A DNA stretch of 64,000 bases from Hydra vulgaris (GCF_038396675.1 NC_088921.1:44253501-44317500), one strand, 5' to 3'. Numbered from the stretch's first letter, positions 39,181 through 57,331 are shown. Numbers and translations: made by a program. Notes: generated from the sequence alone by a model not told the origin.

Positions 39181-39256
<76 letters not shown>
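39181..39256. repeat. (AT)n microsatellite
   Basis: About 38 AT units followed by tacatacataca and the Tc1 left end. Confidence 0.97.
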
Positions 39257-39260
<4 letters not shown>

Positions 39261-39268
39261 CATACATA

Positions 39269-45056
<5,788 letters not shown>

Positions 45057-45671
45057 ATATATAAGTTATATACAATATGTATATATGTAAAGTTATATAC
45101 AGTATATATCAAATTATAATCAATATAAATATAAAATTATATTTATATAATAGTTTTACATAATTTATTTATCAGTAACTGAAAGAATGTTATCAATTTA
45201 TTATATGAATCACAAGCATGTGCTTATTTATTACAAGTACATTTTAAAACGCTTAAATAAATGTTGATTATAAAATTAAAGATTTTATTTTTCTACCTTC
45301 GATGGTGAAAATTACATTTTTTATCTGAAGAGTTTTAGGAAAAATCGTAAGAGTTTTTTAACATATTTAAAATAATTTATATTACCTATAAAATTTAAGA
45401 CTAGCAGTTAACTTTGATTTTTTACAGGTCATATTGAAACGAGATATTGTGTAAAGAGGTTTTCAAAGAAGTCGTTAAAACAACAATGGAAAAGCTTCCA
45501 ATTTGCGAAATAATCGTGAAAACATTCGATACACGATTAAAGAATCGTTTAAAAGTTTGCTTAATTTCGACAGTATAATTTTAATTTTTTTTTGAAATAA
45601 ACCAATTAAGTTATATATAAATTTGCTTTTTCTGTAAATTTTAAACGTTTAAACGTAGTTTTTCAAGATTT
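45057..45671. repeat. AT-rich repeat flank of the GC-rich island
   Basis: 45228-45290 (tgtgcttatttattacaagt, then acattttaaaacg and attataaaattaaag) is repeated directly at 45976-46040, 748 bp away. No gene. Confidence 0.75.
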
Positions 45672-45976
45672 GCAATGGGTAAACCTCGTGGGGCCCTTAC
45701 GGGATACCCGGCGGGCATACCCATATGGGCCCTAGAGGAAAACCGCAACCAAGATCCGATGGGTTTCCCATATGGGTCCCAGTTGCAAACCCAAATGGGC
45801 CCCTTACGGTTTTAAAGTACAGGATTTGACTGGGACCCATACGGGATACCCAGCGGACATACCCATATGGGCCCCATATGGAAACCGCGGCCAAGATCCG
45901 CCGGGATACCGTTGGTCTTCCCATACGGGACCCATTTGACAACCCGTATGGTACCCATTTGTCAATGTTGGCTGGG
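45672..45976. repeat. GC-rich island of cccatatgggccc-type repeats
   Basis: 305 bp of much higher GC than its surroundings. Two tandem units 142 bp apart (45694-45763 and 45836-45905) share cccnnacgggatacccngcg, gacatacccatatgggcccc and gccaagatccg. Several palindromic cccatatggg/cccatacggg motifs. It ends with the inverted ccagccaacattgac terminus. The Gly/Pro-rich frame on the minus strand is a by-product of the repeats. Confidence 0.88.
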
Positions 45977-46040
45977 ATGTGCTTATTTATTACAAGTACA
46001 TTTTAAAACGTTGAAATAAATGTCGATTATAAAATTAAAG

Positions 46041-47399
46041 GTTATATTTTTTATACATAAAAACAATAAAAACCTACTTCTAAATAGTGAAAAGTTATTT
46101 GTGTTACTTTAACGAACTTGATTGTGTCAGCTATTTTGTGATAACTTCATCAGATATTATACAGTGATTCGTCTAGATATTAGGTAATGTACATTTATTT
46201 CTGTAAAATTATTTCCTTATTATTAGTTCATTTCTTGAGTAATTAGAAAATAATACTAACTACTCAAGAAATTCTTGAATAAGTAATAATATTAAAAAGA
46301 TAATAAAGTAAAAATAATATAATAAAAATGATAATATAAAAATAAATAGTAGTAGAACTATTTTCTTCATTTGAAATTATGTAAAACATTAGCGTAAGTT
46401 TTGATAAGTTTTTGCGTATGTTTTGCGTAACTCAAGTGCAACCTTAACTTTACGCAAGTTCTGCGAAAAAGTTGTGAATACCAAGTTCTGTGAAACGCAA
46501 GTTCTGTGAAAAAGTTGTGAATAGTTACGCAAAAAATATTTTGCGTATGTTTTTTGCAACTTTAGCTCAGCTACGCAAGAGTTAAACCCTGAAACGTAAC
46601 TTAACGTTAAAAAATCTATATTTGAGATGTATTTAACTACGTCTCATATCTAGATTTTGTTACGTTACATTATGTTTTTTGTTTTTTTGTTAATAATACA
46701 AGCGTAACACTTTACGAGTTTTTATAAACCCACGAGCAAAAATGTATATAAAATGTCAACTATTTAGTGAAACTTAAGTCTACATTGCATACACTAATAA
46801 GCTCATGCAAATCATATGTATAGAATGTACTCTCTGTGCAACATCTGCCCGTGTTGTTACGTAACCTTTTGCGCGTAGACCTTTTGTTATGTCTCTGTTA
46901 CGTAAAATTAACGGACATTTTGCACGTAACGTAACGAATCTTGTTTACGTTACGTAACTTTAAATGTCATAGGGGTTAGTTGTTAAGGTTAATTACCTTG
47001 TTTGATAGTGTTAGAAAATAATTTATTTAATATTGAGTTTTAGTTTGAACAAAAAAAAATTAACAATATCAGAAGGAGAATTAAGTCCTACATAAATTTA
47101 TTCAAAATAATAAACTTTTTAACTGTTTTTTCGATAGGAACATTAACAGATAATAGTAATTAGCTTCGCGTTAAACTAATGGGCATTTGTTTGATCTACA
47201 AGATGGCGTCGGAATAACAATGCTTACATCGTGACGTCAATCGAACACCATCTATTGAAACACCCGAGCACCTGGTGCTTTCAAAAGAAAGTTACTTAAT
47301 TGGCTAAAATAAGACAATCCAACTTTATTATTTCGACACATATTTTATTATATAAAATGTTTTATGAATACAATTTCGTCATGGTCCCAAATATATGCA
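46041..47399. other. no gene; cluster of gttacgtaac / ttacgcaa motifs
   Basis: 46390-46610 repeats ttacgcaa/ttgcgtaa and a direct pair aagttctg(c/t)gaaaaagttg. 46590-46960 holds many gttacgt/acgtaac copies. 47195-47270 is locally GC-richer (agatggcgtcggaataac). No coding signature. Confidence 0.6.
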
Positions 47400-47572
47400 T
47401 CCTAACTTGCCTATTAATTATGGGCAATAAATTAAAAACAGCAGTGGACCAAGGATAGATGCTTGAGGAACTTCACATAAAACATTTATTACTCCAGATT
47501 GTATATTACATACATATTGTTTTCTATTGGTTAAGTAAGAAGTAACTTTTAATCCAATTGAATTATACCATA

Positions 47573-48983
47573 CCGGTTTTTGCATTTAATCTGGTGGTTT
47601 TTTGCACGAATCTGGTGGTTCTTTTCATTTAATCTGGTGGTTTTTTGCATTTAATCTGACGGTTTTAAAATTTATATAAATTTTATAATGCATGCTATGA
47701 ATCGCTTAAATGATTAGTAATAAAAATACAAAATTTTAAAAATTACGACTTTATTCTCTATTAATGTCATCTCCATTAACACATTGCGTAAGAAAAGATT
47801 CGCTGTGTCTCACGAAGTTTTAAAGATCATGTTCAGTAATGTGCTCACTACCGTTCCTCATTCTTTCTAATAAATTGTTATTTCCGATCGGAGCTTTTGT
47901 CCTCTTTTAGTTTTCTTAATTTTCAACAATGTCTCTTCACAAAAATTTAGAAAAGGTGAGTATCGGGGGTAAAAAACGAATATCATAGAGATAACTATCA
48001 TAAAAACCTGATAATGAGTGATGAAAGTTAACGTTGTCCATCACCAAGGTAAACTCTTCTTCCTCCCCCAAAATACTTTTAAGTGTATTTAAAGATATCT
48101 ACTTATCAGATATCCTTTAAAGATATCTGCTATCACCCCTACACCAACTATTGCTTCACTGTGGACTATGTTTAAACAATTTAATGCTAATATTATGACT
48201 ATATTACGGCCTCTTGATGACAATACACGTTGATTTGGGGTCGTTCCTCGGAGACTGTATCCGTGGTTTCTTATCGTATGAAACGGACTTTGATCAATGC
48301 AAATGATATTTCTGTAATGTTGTTGAAATGTCAAGTTTTAATACATGAAACATATGTTTTTCTTTCTTCTTTTACCTCTGCAGTATTGTGTTTTTCACTG
48401 ATGGGTCTTAAAATTTTATATGTATAGTTCAATTTTTTTAACCATCGCCATAACGTAGAGACATTGACATCAATGCCGAATTTTACCTTTATCTCGTATA
48501 GATTACAGTTTCTGTTATCTCCGATTAACTCATGTAGCTTATTTCTTATTTCCTCAGTACAACCTGACTGTCGAAAATCACCTCTAATACCAGGATTGAT
48601 ATTACCTGTTGATATATATCGATGGACCAGGCGTCGTATTGAAGTCTCACTTCAATAAACGGAGTTCCGATACTTCTTTTGCACTTTTTCCCTTCATTAA
48701 TACAAGATTAATTACAAGATCAAATTTCTTATTTCAACATTAATTTCATTGTCTTCCTGCGTTATTCATTTTAGAGTTTTAAAAAATTAAAGAGAAAACG
48801 GGCCAAAATTGTATATAAGGAAATTAAATTAAATGAAGGAACAAAAGCAAAACTATTTATCATGGTAAAGAAAAACCGCCAGATTGTATGCAAAAAACCT
48901 CCAGATTAAATGCAAAAGACCGCCAGATTAAATGAAAAAATTCACCAAATTCGTGCAACCACCAGATTAAATCCAAAAACCGG
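47573..48983. mobile_element. IS630/Tc1-mariner-group transposon with repeat-array termini
   Basis: TA flanks both ends (47571-47572, 48984-48985). The ends are ccggtttttgcatttaatct (left) and, inverted, ccggtttttggatttaatct (right). Each terminus continues for about 100 bp as four units of atttaatctggtggtttttt-type sequence, some reading gcacgaatctggtgg. These could be stacked transposase-binding sites. 1,411 bp in total with a minus-strand transposase remnant. Confidence 0.92.
48089..48660 (-). pseudogene. IS630-like transposase remnant
   Basis: Read from about 48650 on the minus strand: TRRLVHRYISTGNINPG, GDFRQSGCTEEIRNKLHEL and NVSTLWRWLKKLNYTYKIL form an HTH region typical of the IS630/Tc1 group. 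After a stop and frame change near 48335 come NIICIDQSPFHTIRNHGYSL (first Asp in an IDxSPF context) and RGTTPNQRVLSSRGRNIVII, then GVGVIADIFKGYL to 48089. Later catalytic residues are degraded or lost (48000-48088). The SPFH phrase differs from mariner and Tc1 and suggests a distinct clade. Confidence 0.75.
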
Positions 48984-49364
48984 TAATGCTTTAGTTGATC
49001 TAATAGGATGCGGTGACCAACTGTATCAAATGCTTTTGATAAGTCAATAAAACGCCTAAACTAAATTTGTTTTGTTTAAAACCATTAGTTATTTAATCAA
49101 CTAATTTAATGATTACATGCTCAATTGAGAGCTTTTTTTGAAATCCAAATTGGTTTGGGTAAAACAATTTGCTTTTAATGAAGTGAATATAGATTCTATT
49201 ATAAATTACACGTTCGAAAAGTTTTGAAAATACAGAAAGTATCGATATAGGTCTATGGTTGGTTATGTTTGAATATTCATTACATTTAAATATCGTCCCT
49301 TAGCTAACAATACCGCATAAGCCATTTTTACCAACTTAACAGATTTTTTTCATAATAATTTTTG

Positions 49365-49425
49365 CTCTGTAAGACTGTAAGGACTTCTTGGGGCACCTAA
49401 AATAACTTAAAAATAATAATAGTAA
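49365..49425 (+). mobile_element. 3' tail fragment of the 30443 SINE family
   Basis: gctctgtaagactgtaagga then cttcttggggcacctaaaat match gctctgtgacaagaccgtta then gaacttctgggggcacctaa at 30577-30617. An A/T-rich tail follows. The tRNA-like part is absent. Confidence 0.75.
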
Positions 49426-51168
49426 AATTATTGTTTTATTTTTTTTAATTTGTGGAAGAGTTCGCCACATCAGACATACTTTGTATTACCATTGTTTAGA
49501 CGAATTTGTGACGAGTGCAAAAAAGAAAATAAATATATTTTTTGTATTTGCAATGCTTTGATTGCTTATGACGTTTATAAAAAAATATCATTGGATAGTT
49601 TTTTTAAAATATGGATTGTGGTTGGATAACTTTAAAGTAAGAAAATTACGCGGTATTTCATTTAAAAGTTGTCCTGCTTGGAGCATTTGTTCCAACTGCT
49701 CCACAGTAGCTACGTCACAGGTTTTTTAGGTGGTTCTTAGAAAGAAAGTCGTTTAAAAATGCCAATTTATTTTATTTGCAGTAAGCGAAGATTTTGTTAA
49801 CGGCAAATTGTTTTAAATAAATACAGTTTACTTTCAGTTATTCTAACCTCTAAAAACTCATTTTGCCGACGGTATCTAAAAAATATTCCTATTTGCCGAC
49901 TGAAGGTACAAAATGGTCCCAATTTGCAAAATAATGGTGCAAATATTCTTTGAATGGGCCCTTTCTATGAAAACCTCTACGTGCCGGCATTGACTATATA
50001 CAGTCAACGCTATATATAGCGTTTTTTTATCTTTAATTGAATTAATAAAAAACCTTAACTTGTTTTAAATTTGAAAAAAGTTCTATGTTTCTTAATTAAT
50101 TTTTTTTCTAATTAATGTTTCTTCTCCACACGTGTCAAAACTTGACTAAGACAAAACTTTACGATCTTAAATAATAAACTTTCTGATCTTAAATAAGCAT
50201 TTGTGATCTTAAATAATATTAATAAATAGATCAGCATTGCCAAATGCCGATATGGATTTCGAGAGTTCAAACTGTCTACACCAGTTTAAATAAAAAAACT
50301 ATATACTAACTATAAAACTTTGCGAGCACAAATTTTTTATACAACCAGTGCACCTTTTATGTATTACTGAAGAAAAGAAAAACAGTACACAATTTAGGAC
50401 ATATCAAATCAAGTATGGTGAATCAATTATAGATTATAAAAGTATTATAAAAAATTATTGCTGGAAAGATTACGATATGAAAAATAACAACTTTGCAAAA
50501 ATGCATCTACTAAGCACCCTTGTCTATTTTGCAAAGCTGAGATACCTAAACACTAATTAAATGAGGTGCTAAACACAATCATTTTTATCATCAAAGACAT
50601 TAATAAAAAGAAGTTACTTCTTCTATGTCATTTTGTTAAACTCTAAAATCTAATGATGCAACGGAACAGTAGAAAAAAAGTATTAATAATTTATTGAATA
50701 TATTTAAACCTATTAGTGCAGTTGCAGTTTAAACAGTATTGTCATAATCACCATTTTTGCTTTGAATGTTTCAAGCATAATTTAATAGTTCAAATAAAAA
50801 TAAAAAAACAGCAGGGATTAGCATTCGCGGTGTCTCACTTGTTTAACGTCGGGAGGTATTTATTTCCTAGAAGTGTAATTATTTTCTAGGCAATAAACAC
50901 TCTGAAGAACTTATCTCAAAGATATTAAATAAATTAAAAAATCTCTAATTTTTTAAAAGACAAATCATAAAAATACGACAAATTTATACAAAAATACGAT
51001 AAAATAGTGATATACAAAAAAATTGTCATTAAAAAAATTTCCAATAATTACTTCAATCCTCAGTGTTATCCTTTATTAATGGCTCCGTAAGTTCAGAATC
51101 GTTATACTTATTTTCAACTCGATCAGGTATAGGAATTTCTTCTTTAACTAAAATAAATATATGAAGTA
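49426..51168. other. no gene recognised
   Basis: AT-rich. A 70-codon frame at 50348-50560 (MHLLCITEEKKNSTQFRTYQ) has an amphipathic composition but no domain I know. 50155-50215 repeats gatcttaaataa three times. A moderately GC-richer patch lies at 50815-50870. Confidence 0.45.
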
Positions 51169-51490
<322 letters not shown>

Positions 51491-51533
51491 TTAATTTTTT
51501 TTTCCCCCCTACTTCGAAATTTGTTTTTAATTT

Positions 51534-51671
51534 GAATCTACTTGTATCAATAAATAATCAACTCTCTATGTGAATTTGCTTGTACCAATAAATAATTTAT
51601 TTTCCATGTAAATCTACTTGTATCAAAAAAGAATTTACTTTTTATTTAAACCTACTTGTATCGAAAAATTA
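51534..51671. repeat. 38-bp minisatellite, left part
   Basis: Units of tgaatctacttgtatcaata then aataatttactctccatg-like sequence start at about 51534, 51572, 51610 and 51648. The array resumes at 54147-54215 on the other side of the LINE insertion. Confidence 0.9.
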
Positions 51672-51672
51672 C

Positions 51673-54141
51673 TTTTTTTTTTCAACATCTTTGCTTCCAA
51701 CAAGGCTGCAAGTAACCACTATTAGAGTTGGAAGTTACTTGAAGAGAAAAGATGGAGTCTATAGAGCAATATGATTGACAGACAACTTAAAAGATTGCAA
51801 ATTATATGAATCCGGAAAGCAAGATGGAGGAAGCGAATTCCGAAGAATCGATGTTCCAGGAAAAAAACTAGAAAAGTAAGAGTTTTTGGAGCACTTAGGT
51901 CACAGTAACAGTAAAAGGATGAGACTTGATTGAATGACGAGTAACATGAGAATGAAATTTAGTAGATGGCACAAGAGATGCAAGCTCTTTAAAGTAGTGC
52001 TTATTATAGTATTTGTAGAAAAGAGAAAGAGAAGCAACATTACGATGATATGATAATGGTTGGAGGTTGGCTGCAAGAGCAGATCCAACTAGGTTTACAA
52101 TGCGTTTTTGCACTTTATCTTGAAGAGAAAGGGCATCATTGGAAGATCCACCCTAGATATGGCAACGGTATTTCATACAAGGACGGATTTGAGATTTATA
52201 AAGATAAAGAATAGAATCCGGAGTAATTAAGTGTCGAGCACGATAAAGAGATGCAACCTTAGCAGATGCTTATTTTACTATGGATTTGATATATGGTTTT
52301 CAAAAGAGATCGGAAGTAAGAGTTAATCCTAGAAGATGAAGGGTAGATAACTCGTCGAGCACATCCCCAGTCATAAATATAGGAAAATCTAAATTGTTGC
52401 GGTAACGATTGGCTAACAAAATTTGGGTTTTATCTGAATTAAAGTTCACCAGCCACTGTGAGCCCCATGCTGTAGCAGAAGTGAGATCCTTTTCAAGCTC
52501 AAATGCCTCCTCCGCTTTTCAAGCAAATAATGCCACCTTAGATGTGAGAATATCTGGAAGATTGCAAATGTAAATTAAAAAGAGTATATGGCCAAGAATA
52601 GAGCCTTGAGGAAACCCTGAAGTTACTGGATATGAAGAAGAGTGCTGTCCATCGAGAACGACTTTTATACTACAATTGGATAGAAAGGATTAAATAATCT
52701 TAAAAATATTACCTGATACATTGTAAGAAGAAAGCTTATGAAGAAGACTAGTATGCCAAACATTATCAAAAGCTTTAGAAATGTCAAGAGCGATAGCCTT
52801 AATCTCTTTACCTCTAACTAATGTACGATAAAACCTATCGGTTTTTACTATTATCAAACCGGCTGTAGAACGAGAAGATCAAAATCCGTATTGATGACCA
52901 GAAAATAAGTTATTAGATTCAAGATGAAAAATTAAGTGTTTGTTAATTAAAGATTTAAAAACCTTGCTTATGATAGGAAGTAGACTAATGGGACGGTAGT
53001 TAGACGAGTGAGATCGCTCTTCAGAATTTTTGAAAATAGGGATAACAGATGCCACTTTCCAGCATGCCAGAAAACAAGATTCTGATAAGCACTTGTTAAA
53101 TAGTTTAGGAAGTATAGATGACAGCTCCAGAGAACACTTCTGCAAGACTACAACAGGTATGTTGTCTGGACCACAAGCTGTAGAAGAGTTTAAGCAGGAA
53201 ATCTGAACCATTCAAGAGAGGAGGAATAACAGACTTGTTCTTATTATTGATACTGTTAAAGATTTTCCAGAAGTCATGAGAGCCTAACTTTTTAGATGAA
53301 ATACAAGATTTTATGACCTGAGAATAGTGGGCTTTAGTGTTAGACAAAACTTTTTTACAATGTAAATTTCTAGCAATAGTAAATAGATGTCTGTTTTCTG
53401 GAGAAGCTTTGCTGATAGGTATGGAAGTAATGGTTTCGATTGGAAATTGCAGCAGCACAATGTGAGGTAAACCCATGGAGAAGAATGAGGCTTGACTTTC
53501 GTTAAAAGGGAATATGTCAGCCTGAATCCAAGAAGTTATGTAAGAAGTATTTTTATCAGCAGGAAGACAAAAAATTGCTATCCAAGGGCCGTCACGAAGA
53601 AAATCACGGAAAGAGTCCCAGTCAGCTTTAAGTTAGTTGTAAGAGGTACGATGATAGGGAGATTCTGATGATGAAGAAGAAAGAGATAATAGTTTTAGAG
53701 AGATCATACGTGATCAGAAGCACCTAAGAGTGAATGTGGAGAAACTGAGCAATGACTAAGATCAGAAGCAAGACATAAGTTGGATTTTTGAGTTAGAGAT
53801 TGAGAAAGACAAACATAGTGGGCCTTAACGCTTGCAGAGTCACTGACATTAGAGCCTAGCCATTCAGTGTGATGAGCAATAAAGTCACCAACGACAGCGA
53901 TATTGGCTGATGGATAAAGAGAGAGGGCTTGGTCAATTTGATCAGAAATAATATATAAAAGAGTGCAGTCTTGAGGTGATGGAGAGCGATATAGAACAAA
54001 GAGTCAGGCGATAGAGTGAAGTGGTGCTAAATGAAAGCACATAAAAGAATAGTCTGTGGATTCAAACATAGTTTTCCGAAAAATGGATGAATTCTTAGGA
54101 ATGTAAATGCCCAGGCCGAGTATATCACTATTGGAGTCTTT
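51673..54141 (-). pseudogene. 5'-truncated copy of the LINE at 60155-63835
   Basis: The poly(A) side is at 51673-51682 (poly-T on +). From there to 54141 the sequence parallels the intact LINE, from its 3' end to within the endonuclease domain. Readable frames: [20 protein letters not shown] and [20 protein letters not shown] (52879-53211), RLFTIARNLHCKKVLSNT after GLPH (53105-53476), and [20 protein letters not shown] (51895-52113). Relative to the intact copy it lacks about 190 bp near 53205 and about 54 bp near 53780, and carries many stops. The 5' end breaks at ggagtctt, corresponding to about 62900 in the intact element. Confidence 0.93.
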
Positions 54142-54146
54142 TCATT

Positions 54147-54215
54147 TGAATCTATATGTATCAATAAATAATTTACTCTTCATAAAAATAAATTTGTATC
54201 AATAAAAAATTGATT
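54147..54215. repeat. 38-bp minisatellite, right part
   Basis: tgaatctatatgtatcaata begins a full unit, followed by a diverged one (aaaataaatttgtatcaata). It continues the array at 51534 after the LINE. Confidence 0.85.
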
Positions 54216-55756
54216 TAAAAAAAACTGAATAGTTTACTCCTTAAAGTTTATATACACTAAAAAAAAAGAGTCTGAAGTTGATTGTTTATACTCTATATTC
54301 TGTCATGGTGATGGTAAAAATCTAAGATAAGACAATGCTTGTAAATATTAATTAAGCGCATACATAAATACTGCCTTGTGACATAAATTAATAATATACA
54401 TAAATACGGTGCCAATAAAATCAGCGTAAAATAAAAATGCTTTCAATAAACTCAACACTCCAACTTGACAATTTATCATTATATCCATCCAATCTACGTA
54501 ACATCACTTCGTATCAAAAAATATTCTTTTTAAATTAACTTAATTAAATATTCTTTTTAAATTAAGTCACGATATTAAGCTTTATAGGCTTTCAAGAAAT
54601 GAAGTACTTTGGCTTAATGCGATAAATTGTGCTACAAATGATACTGCACATAGCAAGCTACCAAAATCTTCTAATTTTATGTTTATATTTGCTTGGCACA
54701 TTTTATTACTGGTGGTTTACTTCTATTTTACATCTTAATTTAGTATTGGTTAATACATATGCAAATATCAGTACTTTTTATACCGCAATATTTACAACTA
54801 TTTAGGTAAAAGAGAACATTTTGAAAAACATCCAGACTCAATTCCATCAATTTTTGATACTGAAAAACTAAGTTACCCTCATAAAAATATTAATATTACT
54901 AGATCTTCACTCCAAGAATCTGCTGAAAACATTTATGGACATTTACTTAACCCTAAAATAACCAAATATGTAGACAACAATGTAATCCATTAGTTTAACA
55001 GAGATTTAAAAGTATGTAAAAATAAAATAACCTAAGACTTATCTTTCTGCTGTTTCTTTTGATAAACTTTCAAAGTATTTGTGGAACAAAATGCTATTGT
55101 TAAAGTAAATTTTCTTAACTTTGCGTATAAGAGAGAATAGTTTGTTTTCCCCCAATTCAATATGGTTATTTTTGATTTCGATTTGATAGATAGTTGAAAT
55201 AAAAATTCATATCATATTTGCATTAAATGTTTATTTGCTAGCTCTGTAAAAACATATGCGCACAGTTAAGGGGACCAAAGGATGCAGATGACCTCAGAAG
55301 GTCAGGTTTTAAATTAAAAATATTACATGTTATCTTTAAGGTCAGGTTTTAAATTAAAAATATTACATGTTATCCTTAAAAAGCATTTTAAACTAAAAAA
55401 ATATTGAAAAAAGTCTACTTGCCATTAAAAAACTCTAAAAAAAAATTTCTAAGTTTTTCAAGCCCTTATGAAAATATGCTTGCAGAATGGTATCAGAAAT
55501 GCTGCTATAAGACTCTAAAAGCATTTCTAAAAAGATCCATGCACAGAAAAAAGTTTAATTTTCTCAATATCATATTTTAAAACACCTAGCATTTTGAGGT
55601 GCATTACCTTTCGTTTTGAGATGTGTGATCAAAAACTATATAAAATACTTAATTGAAAACTTTTGATAATTTTTAAAATAACATTAACAAACTTGAAGAA
55701 TATTGAACAAGATTGAACAAATAAAAACCAGATCTATATATACTAAAATCAAAAAA
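54216..55756. other. mostly non-coding; one unidentified exon-like frame
   Basis: On + a frame at 54809-54993 follows a tttag acceptor-like site and encodes REHFEKHPDSIPSIFDTEKL, then SSLQESAENIYGHLLNPK before a TAG. Composition is protein-like but no family is recognised. A perfect 40-bp tandem duplication (aaggtcaggttttaaattaa...) lies at 55299-55380. Nothing else is seen. Confidence 0.4.
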
Positions 55757-55778
55757 TCAGCGATTACAGAATGGTATG

Positions 55779-55970
55779 TTCAGTGATAGACCCAGGGGAG
55801 GGGGAGGGGAATGCATTCCCCTTCCCCACCAGAATCTGAAAATCCTTAATTTATTAGTAATTGAGGACCTTTTTATTTTTAGGAGACGCAAAATGTGATA
55901 CAAAAATATTTCAACCCCCCCCCCCCAACACACACACCAAAAACTCCTGGATCCAACAACAACGTTAGCT
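55779..55970. mobile_element. short hAT-type MITE
   Basis: The left end cagtgatagacccagggga and the inverted right end ttgttggatccaggag resemble the CAGTGGCGGATCCAGGGG ends of hAT MITEs. Internal G-runs (55796-55810), the palindrome ggggaatgcattcccc and a run of 12 C (55915-55926) are typical. It interrupts the decayed gene at 55971-56790 and creates a false Pro/Trp-rich extension of its frame. Confidence 0.6.
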
Positions 55971-56790
55971 CTATTAGATTCAAACTGAAGGCATTTTTTG
56001 GGTCCTATTTCACAAATTGATTTGATCGTTATTGGTTTTGAACAAGTTTCTTCTTGGTTAATTTTAAATAATGTTAATTTTAAAACATTATGGCAACACG
56101 AGCATTTTCGAAGCTTAGTCGCAGCACAAACTTTCTTGCAAATATACATTCTTTTTTAAATTTATAAAAGGCCTTAAATTGCTGTTGCTGCTAAGATACC
56201 CTTTCTTTATTAGCTCCTTTCTTGGCTTTGTCTTCTTTTATTGATGAAACGTTTTGAATATTTTTTCCCCTCCATTAAGGCGTAAACCTGGGTAACTATA
56301 ACATTTTCTTTGTACACTTTAGTTATTACTTTGGTGACAGGCAACAAATTAGGTATTTCCTCAAGTGATAATGATTTATCAGATATTCTTTGATAAACCT
56401 CCATGGCACTTTCATATTTATGTTTCCAATAGCTTGCTGACCCATAGCAAACATGTTTTTGAGATGAAACTGTTACTGCAGTTGATGATTGATGACTTTT
56501 TGGTATTTTCATTAATACACAACTCTGCTCGTAAGAACTTATCAAAGTTGAAATTAAACAATATTCCTTTCCTTTCCAGTTTCAATGACATCATCAAAGC
56601 ACTTGTTAATTGTTCTAAGATATTTGATTAGTTGAAATTTTCCTGAATTGATAGTGGCCCAACCACATTCTGCACCATTTAAACTGTTTTCTCTAATTGC
56701 TTACTTTTCATGTCTATGACATCTCTCAAAACATTGAATCTTGATTCACTCATGGGTTTGATTTTAAGATTAAAAGACTTTCCCATTACT
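55971..56790 (-). pseudogene. unidentified decayed gene
   Basis: Possible start MGKSFNLKIKPMSESRFNVL at about 56786, continuing RDVIDMKSKQLEKT. After a frame change comes NGAECGWATINSGKFQLIKY. A further frame (56545-56210) encodes SSYEQSCVLMKIPKSHQSST and YWKHKYESAMEVYQRISDKS with a basic end KRFINKRRQSQERS. The last piece (56149-55975) is MYICKKVCAATKLRKCSCCH with a CxxC and later Cys. I do not recognise the family. The order of coding-like pieces on one strand suggests one gene of about 260 codons with frameshifts or introns. Transposon origin is possible. Confidence 0.45.
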
Positions 56791-57060
56791 TATTTTTTTT
56801 CTACTGCAAACTAATCAAACACACACTTTAGCACTCGCACTTTATCTTAGGTGAGTGAATTTCAGAATATTCATTTATTACCGCCAAAAAGAAATTAAGT
56901 AATAATAGTATTAGGTTCTTATCTACCTAACATTCTGAGGATCCTTAAACAGCATTGTGTGGTAAAATATAAGAAATATAGAGATAAGTAAACCAAACAT
57001 TTAAAAGTATATTGAACTAGGCAAATAAAAAAACTATGCAGAAATTCATGATAACCCTAG

Positions 57061-57331
57061 CAGGGGCATATTGAGCATATTTTTGATTTTGAGATAATTT
57101 TCAGCCATGAAGCAAACTTCAAACATTTATATGCTTATACTTATGTAAAATAAATAAGGATGATTTTTAAAAAATTGCAATGTTTAGAGACAAGGAACAG
57201 AAAATTTTGAGGCTTTTTTGTTCCCAGGCTCCAATCATTGCAATTTTTTGCAAAGCATCCTTATTAGACATAAGTATAAACATATAAATGTTTTGAGTTT
57301 GCTCCATGTCTGAAAGTTAAATCCGCCCCTG
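57061..57331. mobile_element. foldback hAT-type MITE
   Basis: The ends are caggggcatattga (left) and, inverted, caggggcggatttaa (right). The arms share cagccatgaagcaaac / cagacatggagcaaac, aacatttatatg, tatacttatgt, aaaaattgcaatg and ggaac(a)aaaaa. Arms of about 120 bp surround a short centre near 57218. Same family as the foldback at 37587-38440. The 57332-57658 flank has no recognised gene. Confidence 0.82.

Larger units (their letters stand above)
47400..49340 (-). pseudogene. LINE reverse transcriptase remnant split by a transposon
   Basis: Upstream part (48986-49340, minus): NEYSNITNHRPISILSVFSK, FERVIYNRIYIHFIKSKLFY, PNQFGFQKKLSIEHVI and a decayed motif A. Downstream part (47400-47570): NVLCEVPQASILGPLLFLIY (motif B). 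The two pieces are consecutive in non-LTR reverse transcriptases and are separated by exactly the TA-flanked element at 47573-48983. Same broad group as the LINE at 26689. Confidence 0.85.

Noticed and set aside
45697-45942. Gly/Pro-rich 81-codon frame
   Set aside because: Arises from palindromic cccatatgggccc repeats; the coding impression disappears when the repeat units are aligned.
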